From contig BSYQ01000006.1 in NCBI GenBank assembly GCA_030272585.1, positions 811,001 through 875,000 of the forward strand: a stretch of 64,000 nucleotides of DNA, read 5' to 3'. This DNA comes from Bryopsis sp. KO-2023 (taxonomy: Eukaryota > Chlorophyta > Ulvophyceae > Bryopsidales > Bryopsidaceae). Shown here piece by piece: positions 59,202 to 64,000 of this stretch; position 1 is the first letter of the stretch; each line of letters opens with the position of its first letter. The position numbers and the translations under genes are program-made. The notes below the pieces were generated by a model. It was given only the letters and a program-made list of their open reading frames with translations. It was not told where the DNA came from and did no database searches.

Positions 59202-62200
59202 TCACTCTGATTCAAGAGGAGGTGTTTTGAGAAAACGAGAAGATATTTTCTCAAAAAAAGCCTCCTTCTTCCGAATTAAAAGCGCCTTGGACTTTTTTGA
59301 CAAGCTGTTGGCTGCCTCGGCTATAAGTCCATATTTGGTGGCCGGCACTTCACTTTCTGGATTCTCCCTTTCCACCCATTCTTCCAACTCAGAAAAGACA
59401 ACGTCAAAAATTTGCTTCGCAGTGAAAACAATGTAAATCCCAGCAACGAAAATGAAGACAATAGATATGGCCACTATGCCCCCATCATCTATTTCAGGCT
59501 GGCTTGCCAGATTCCCAACGATGAAGGCAAGCGTAGAAATCACCAATGATCCCAATTCCAAATTATTCAACTTTGATTCCAAAAAAGGTTGGAAATGCGT
59601 TTGGAGAACTATGGAAGCCATCATAATGAACAATGCAAGACAACTCTGGGTTCCACCCCCCAACGGTCGCCCAAACACAACGATCGCGGAAAACAAAGCT
59701 TTCCGGACCAGAATCACCACCTCCCAAGCAGCAGTGTTGCTCTTATACAGTTTATACAAGAATCCGTATCGAACGATCACGTGCTCCTGATTGAGGGTGT
59801 CGGATCGCGTGAGTTTGTAAAGCAACCAAGCTGGGAACCCTATCGATATGAACAAAAAGCCAGGCAGCCCAACCAAAAAAACAAGGAGCGCATGTGATCC
59901 TTTGTAGCAAGTCACAATCGTATCTTGTGCCCAAAACAGACCATCCAAAGGGCTGGCTCGCACGCAATAGAAGATGCGCATGAACGCTTTCGTCTCACTG
60001 CGACCACATGAATATGGCACTTTCAAAATATTGTGTTTACCCTGAGTAAGAGGAGGGAAAAAAAAAAATTGCTACTGTGTATACAGATATATCAGTCCCA
60101 CCTGATGTAGGCTGCTTGCAACACGGCGCGAAATGCAATACCCGACCAGAGCCTCAAGTCCTGTAGGGATTTTTTAGCTCGTAACGCATACGCAGCGTAG
60201 ACCATGACAAATGCAGCCCAAACGATGAAGGGAACAAATGTCAGCAGCACAATTGTCTTGATGGATCGAGGAAAGTCATTCTCCTCTGATGAGAACGCAC
60301 AGTCAAAAGCGAAGAAGCTGTTTCCGTCCGTTCCACCAAAAGAGATCGCACCTGAATTCAATATAAAATATCATGCTTTGGCCTCGACAACCACAAAGGA
60401 CGACAAATAAACATTTTGGTGCACCAAACTCTTGATTGGTTGCTTACCCCAGCTTGTGAATAGCCCCCTCATGTATTTGGTCCAACCCACATTGATTGCC
60501 GCAGCCGATCCAGTAATTTGCATGAAATTCACAAGGATCTGCCCAGTAACACAAAACATACTTGGTGGGGTGAGAATGGGAAAAGTATCTTGGGACTCTG
60601 TTCTTACCTGTCCAGATCTCTCACCTTCAAAATATCTGTTGGTCTTTGTTTTACGCGAGAGATATCCCCGGGGGAGCAACCTGACCCGGTGGCATTTGGA
60701 TGGGCATCAGTCATGCCTTGTTGAGCAAATTTAGCAGCGTTTCTGACATAAATCAGGGACACTACTGCCAAGGCAAGCATGACCCCTCCAATTGCCACTC
60801 TAGCAAGTACTTTTCCTTTGCACTTTTTGCATTCCATGCCAGTCTTCCCATGTGATGCTTCGCAGCTCCCACACAACACCCCTTTGTAGCCCCATACCAC
60901 AGCAAATTCCCACACACACGGGTCATAGTTAGTGTGAATTCTCTGGAATATTACATTATGTAGATTTTCAAAATACCCCTCAGCTTGGTTTGCTTGTTAT
61001 TACCTTTGCACACAGGATATTGTTTTCAGTATAAGCCATCAGACCCAGCGTGGGAGACGAGGTTGGTGATGTAAACAGCTCCTCCGTTCGATTATCATAG
61101 GTGCATGCTTCCTTGGATAAACATGCATGGAGCTGGGAGGACAGGGGCCCAGAGTGCCAGAATCCAGGAATAGGAACCAGTCTTCCTCCCGAACACGCGG
61201 CCTTCCCGACAGGACAAGACGTGCAATACTGATCACAGAGCAAGCCGTCTTCTTTGACCACCTCCCCAACGAGGCACCCTTGAATATCCACCCTGATAGA
61301 CTCCACAGACACAATGAGGCCATCTTCTGAAGTCAGCTGGAAGCTCAGATTGTACTCTCCTGGCAGACCGCTCAGAACCACACCAGTCACAGTAATTTGT
61401 CCGCTCATCAGCATGCCCTCGCTGGTTGCAAAGCCGCCAAAGAGTCGCCCTCCTGGGGTTGTCACATTCATTCGAAGATTCACATCATCCACAGCAATCT
61501 GACTGAAGGAGTCGAGCGTTGTGACATGGATGGGTGGAAGCTCATCCCCACTAGCATGGCCAACCACTTCAAATGGATCAATCTTTACCGACTGAAATTG
61601 TGTTCCCAGGGAAGATGATCTATCCCCCTCATATCTTTGGCCTTGGAGTTTGCATTTCTGGAGGGCTTCATCCAGTCGGCTTTCCATGGTCCAACACTCT
61701 CCGTCGCAGCAAACTTTGCCCTCGAAGTTGCCAAGAAATATGTTGGACCCAGACTTCCGTCCAACGTTGCTCAGAAAGATGGTCTTGTTCAGCACCACCC
61801 GTGGATCAGACAGAGGCTCATAATTCTTGCAATGTGCCAAGAACTCAAAATAGGAGCCAGTTCTTTTTGCAGGCAAATCGGTCCCCAAGGATTGGCATTT
61901 TTCAGCATTGAATTTGTCCCTTGTAAGATAGATTCCTCCTGGGAAAAATACATGCAAAAAATAAACATTTATGTTGGGATATCCCAACATGAGAATGTCC
62001 GATGGTCTGTTGGTAAAAGTTTCCCAGGATCAAGGCCCGATTTTTTTGTTGCTACTATTTTGGAGAGAGATTCTCTCTGTTGGGATGTCAGAAAGACAGA
62101 AAAAAATTGATACGATTTTACCTCCTGTCGCAGCCTTGTTTCCGCTGAACAAACAGCCGTTGCAGTACCAAGGACGCTCCGATGCAAGAGCCTTAAACTG

Positions 62201-64000
62201 CATGTAAATACCACCTCCACTTCTGTCAGCAGCATTGCTCACAACTGTAAGCTTTTCACCATTCAAAATTGCATCATCCAAAAAGATCCCTCCTCCTGAT
62301 TGTGTAGCTGTGCACCCGGTGATGCTGGAATCCCGAAGGCCCACAGATGAACCTGACTGGGCTCTTATCGCTCCCCCCAGCCCGATTGCATGCTTATCAT
62401 CCCCAGCACTGTTGGAATCAAAAGAGCAGGAAGAACAGTACAACCACCCCCCTTTCATATCGATGGCCCCACCAGCATCTGTTGCAAGGTTCTCCACAAA
62501 GTATGCTTGTTCGAGCCTAAAGTCTCTGTTATTTGCGGATCCGGAGCGTGTCAAAAACAAGGCGCCTCCCCACCTTGCTTTGTTTTTGGAAAATACATTG
62601 TTTTTCATTGCGAGGCGACTAGCAGCCCCTTTGGCTGTCAGTGCCCCTCCTGTGAGGGCCCACCCCAGCTCAAAATTGGAATCCTGTACTGTCAGTCGCC
62701 CCACATTGTTAACATACAGGGCTCCTCCACTTCCTGCTTCGTTTTCTGAGAAAGTACATTTCCTGATTGCTGATATCACCCCTCTACCTCTCATCATCAC
62801 AGCCCCACCAATCCCCTCAAAGGATGTCATCTGAAGGTTATCCCATTCTCCGCCAGCCTTGTTTTCAAAAAAGCTCGAAGAATTAAGAAAAATTTTGGAG
62901 TACGTCTGTGCCAGGAAAATGAAAAGGGTCAATGTTTGAGGATAAAATGAATCTGAGAGAGCTTCCCTGGTGATAGCAACATCGCAAAAAATACAAGAAC
63001 TCTGGAAATGCAAGGACTGAAAAAGAAAAATAATAATATATATATATATCCCAAGATAACGTTAAACAATGAAGAGAAGAAAACAATCATTCAGAATCCC
63101 TCCCAGGAACTTCGATGCAGATATCATTTGTTATGCTGTCCTTGTAAGAAAGACAATCCAAAAATGGTGAGGACACTGTGAATGTGCATACTCTTACATG
63201 CAAGGCTCTACCCCCCAAAATACAATAATCCTGGAAATGCAAGGACTAAAAAAAAGCTATCCAAAGACAGGGTAAAAGGATAAAGAGGAGAAAAAAATAT
63301 ATACGAATCATTCAGAATTACTCCCAAGAACTCCGGTACAAATATCATTTGTTATGCTGTTTTTGTAAGAAAGACATTGGTGAGGACATTGCGAGGGCGC
63401 TTACTGATGCAAACAAGGCTCCACCCTCCTCCCAAGCCACGTTCCCCTTGAAATGGCAATCGTAAACATGAAGATCCCCACCATCCATCCCTATAGCTCC
63501 ACCATCGATAGCTCGATTTTTGATAAATTTCACAGATTTGACGGTTGCATTCAAAGAAGTACCCTAAAAAAGACATTCAAGGTACGTTGGATAAATGACC
63601 GATGTTTTTTTTTTAATACCTTGCACACAGCAACAGTTTTCCTACCCCGTCTCGGTTATCGATCTTTCTGCCAAAAACATACCTTTCTGGCAAAAACATA
63701 TACAGCCCCTCCAGAGTACTTCGCCTTGTTGTCGTCAAAAATCACATCAATCATTCTGACAATCGTCTCAGACTAAAAACACACACAATTTTCCCATTCA
63801 AATAGTAATAGTTGCAATCCCATGACTGGAAAACCCAATGAAAGATCCTAGTGAACTGATCTTCACCCCTGAAAAGAATCACCCCAGTATTGTGGTTCTG
63901 GAACCACATCCGCTCACAATTGTTTCCAGAGTAGTGCAAGGTACAAGATAACCACAAAAATTTTACTTCAATGGCCCTCGATATTGTAGCTATAATTCTG
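59202..64000 (-). CDS. Second beta-helix multi-pass membrane protein, 3' half
   Basis: Paralogue of the 9.9-19.2-kb gene, in reverse orientation and running off the window. Exons placed: 63683-63772 (GGAVYVFARK), 63405-63563 (AIDGGAIGMDGGDLHVYDCH, GGALFAS), 62122-62905 (large beta-helix exon, IGGAVMMRG, GSGGALYVNN), 61004-61938 (Cys-rich: CCDGECW, CDQYCTSCPVGKAACSGG), 60625-60942, 60448-60538 (ILVNFMQITGSAAAINVGWT), 60102-60351 and 59202-59997 (TM segments; ends SRFLKTPPLESE). Phases match the equivalent exons of the first gene, including the phase-1 and phase-2 junctions near the end. The C-terminal multi-pass region is conserved and the beta-helix part less so. Same inferred role: extracellular beta-helix on a multi-pass membrane anchor. 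A further exon may lie at 63790-63960 but is not certain. Confidence 0.85.
62995..63420 (-). repeat. Tandem duplication of an intron-exon boundary inside the beta-helix gene
   Basis: About 190 bases (62995-63185) recur at about 63225-63420: GGAAATGCAAGGACT, ATCATTCAGAAT, TATCATTTGTTATGCTGT and GTAAGAAAGACA appear in both in the same order. The 63405-63420 end is the 3' end of a real exon with its donor; the other copy has only a remnant of that exon end (near 63195-63215). Confidence 0.8.

Overview
This is a nuclear window from a eukaryote. Protein-coding genes are split by many short GT-AG introns, there is a nuclear tRNA gene, and Ty3/Gypsy LTR elements, a LINE tail and hAT-like MITEs are present. 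The first gene is the axonemal protein CFAP45, so the organism builds flagella or cilia at some stage. Large secreted or membrane beta-helix proteins together with long homopolymer-rich intergenic DNA suggest a protist or alga, but the sequence alone does not fix the lineage.

Layout: 1-1.3 kb is the 3' part of CFAP45 (+). 3.4-6.9 kb is a low-complexity protein with four REMQPF-like motifs and an SPRY-like C-terminus (+). 9.9-19.2 kb is a 19-exon gene for a giant beta-helix membrane protein (+). 21.3-22.1 kb is a truncated relative of its last exon (-). 24.0-25.8 kb is a two-exon LRR protein with an F-box-like start (+). 26.2-44.0 kb is a Russian-doll of mobile DNA: Gypsy element B (-) holds Gypsy element A, a fold-back element with two inverted tRNA-like modules, and a 4.2-kb element with 40-bp inverted termini that carries intron-containing pieces of at least two unrelated host genes (poly(A)-binding protein MLLE domain and proline iminopeptidase). 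46.3-50.6 kb is succinyl-CoA ligase alpha subunit (-) with a LINE tail in one intron. 51.8 kb is tRNA-Leu(CAG) (-). 53-53.9 kb is a hAT-like MITE. 54.4-59.0 kb is Gypsy element C (-). 59.2-64.0 kb is the 3' half of a second full-size beta-helix membrane protein gene (-), running off the window.

How the parts relate: the three beta-helix loci form one family spread by duplication, and the 21.3-kb fragment preserves the empty site of element C. Nearly all beta-helix exons in the 9.9-kb gene begin and end in phase 0, which would let modules be gained or lost without disturbing the frame. The most unusual object is the multi-gene capturing element at 36553-40768; next are the fold-back element and the modular beta-helix family. 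No CRISPR, operon or bacterial-type system is present.
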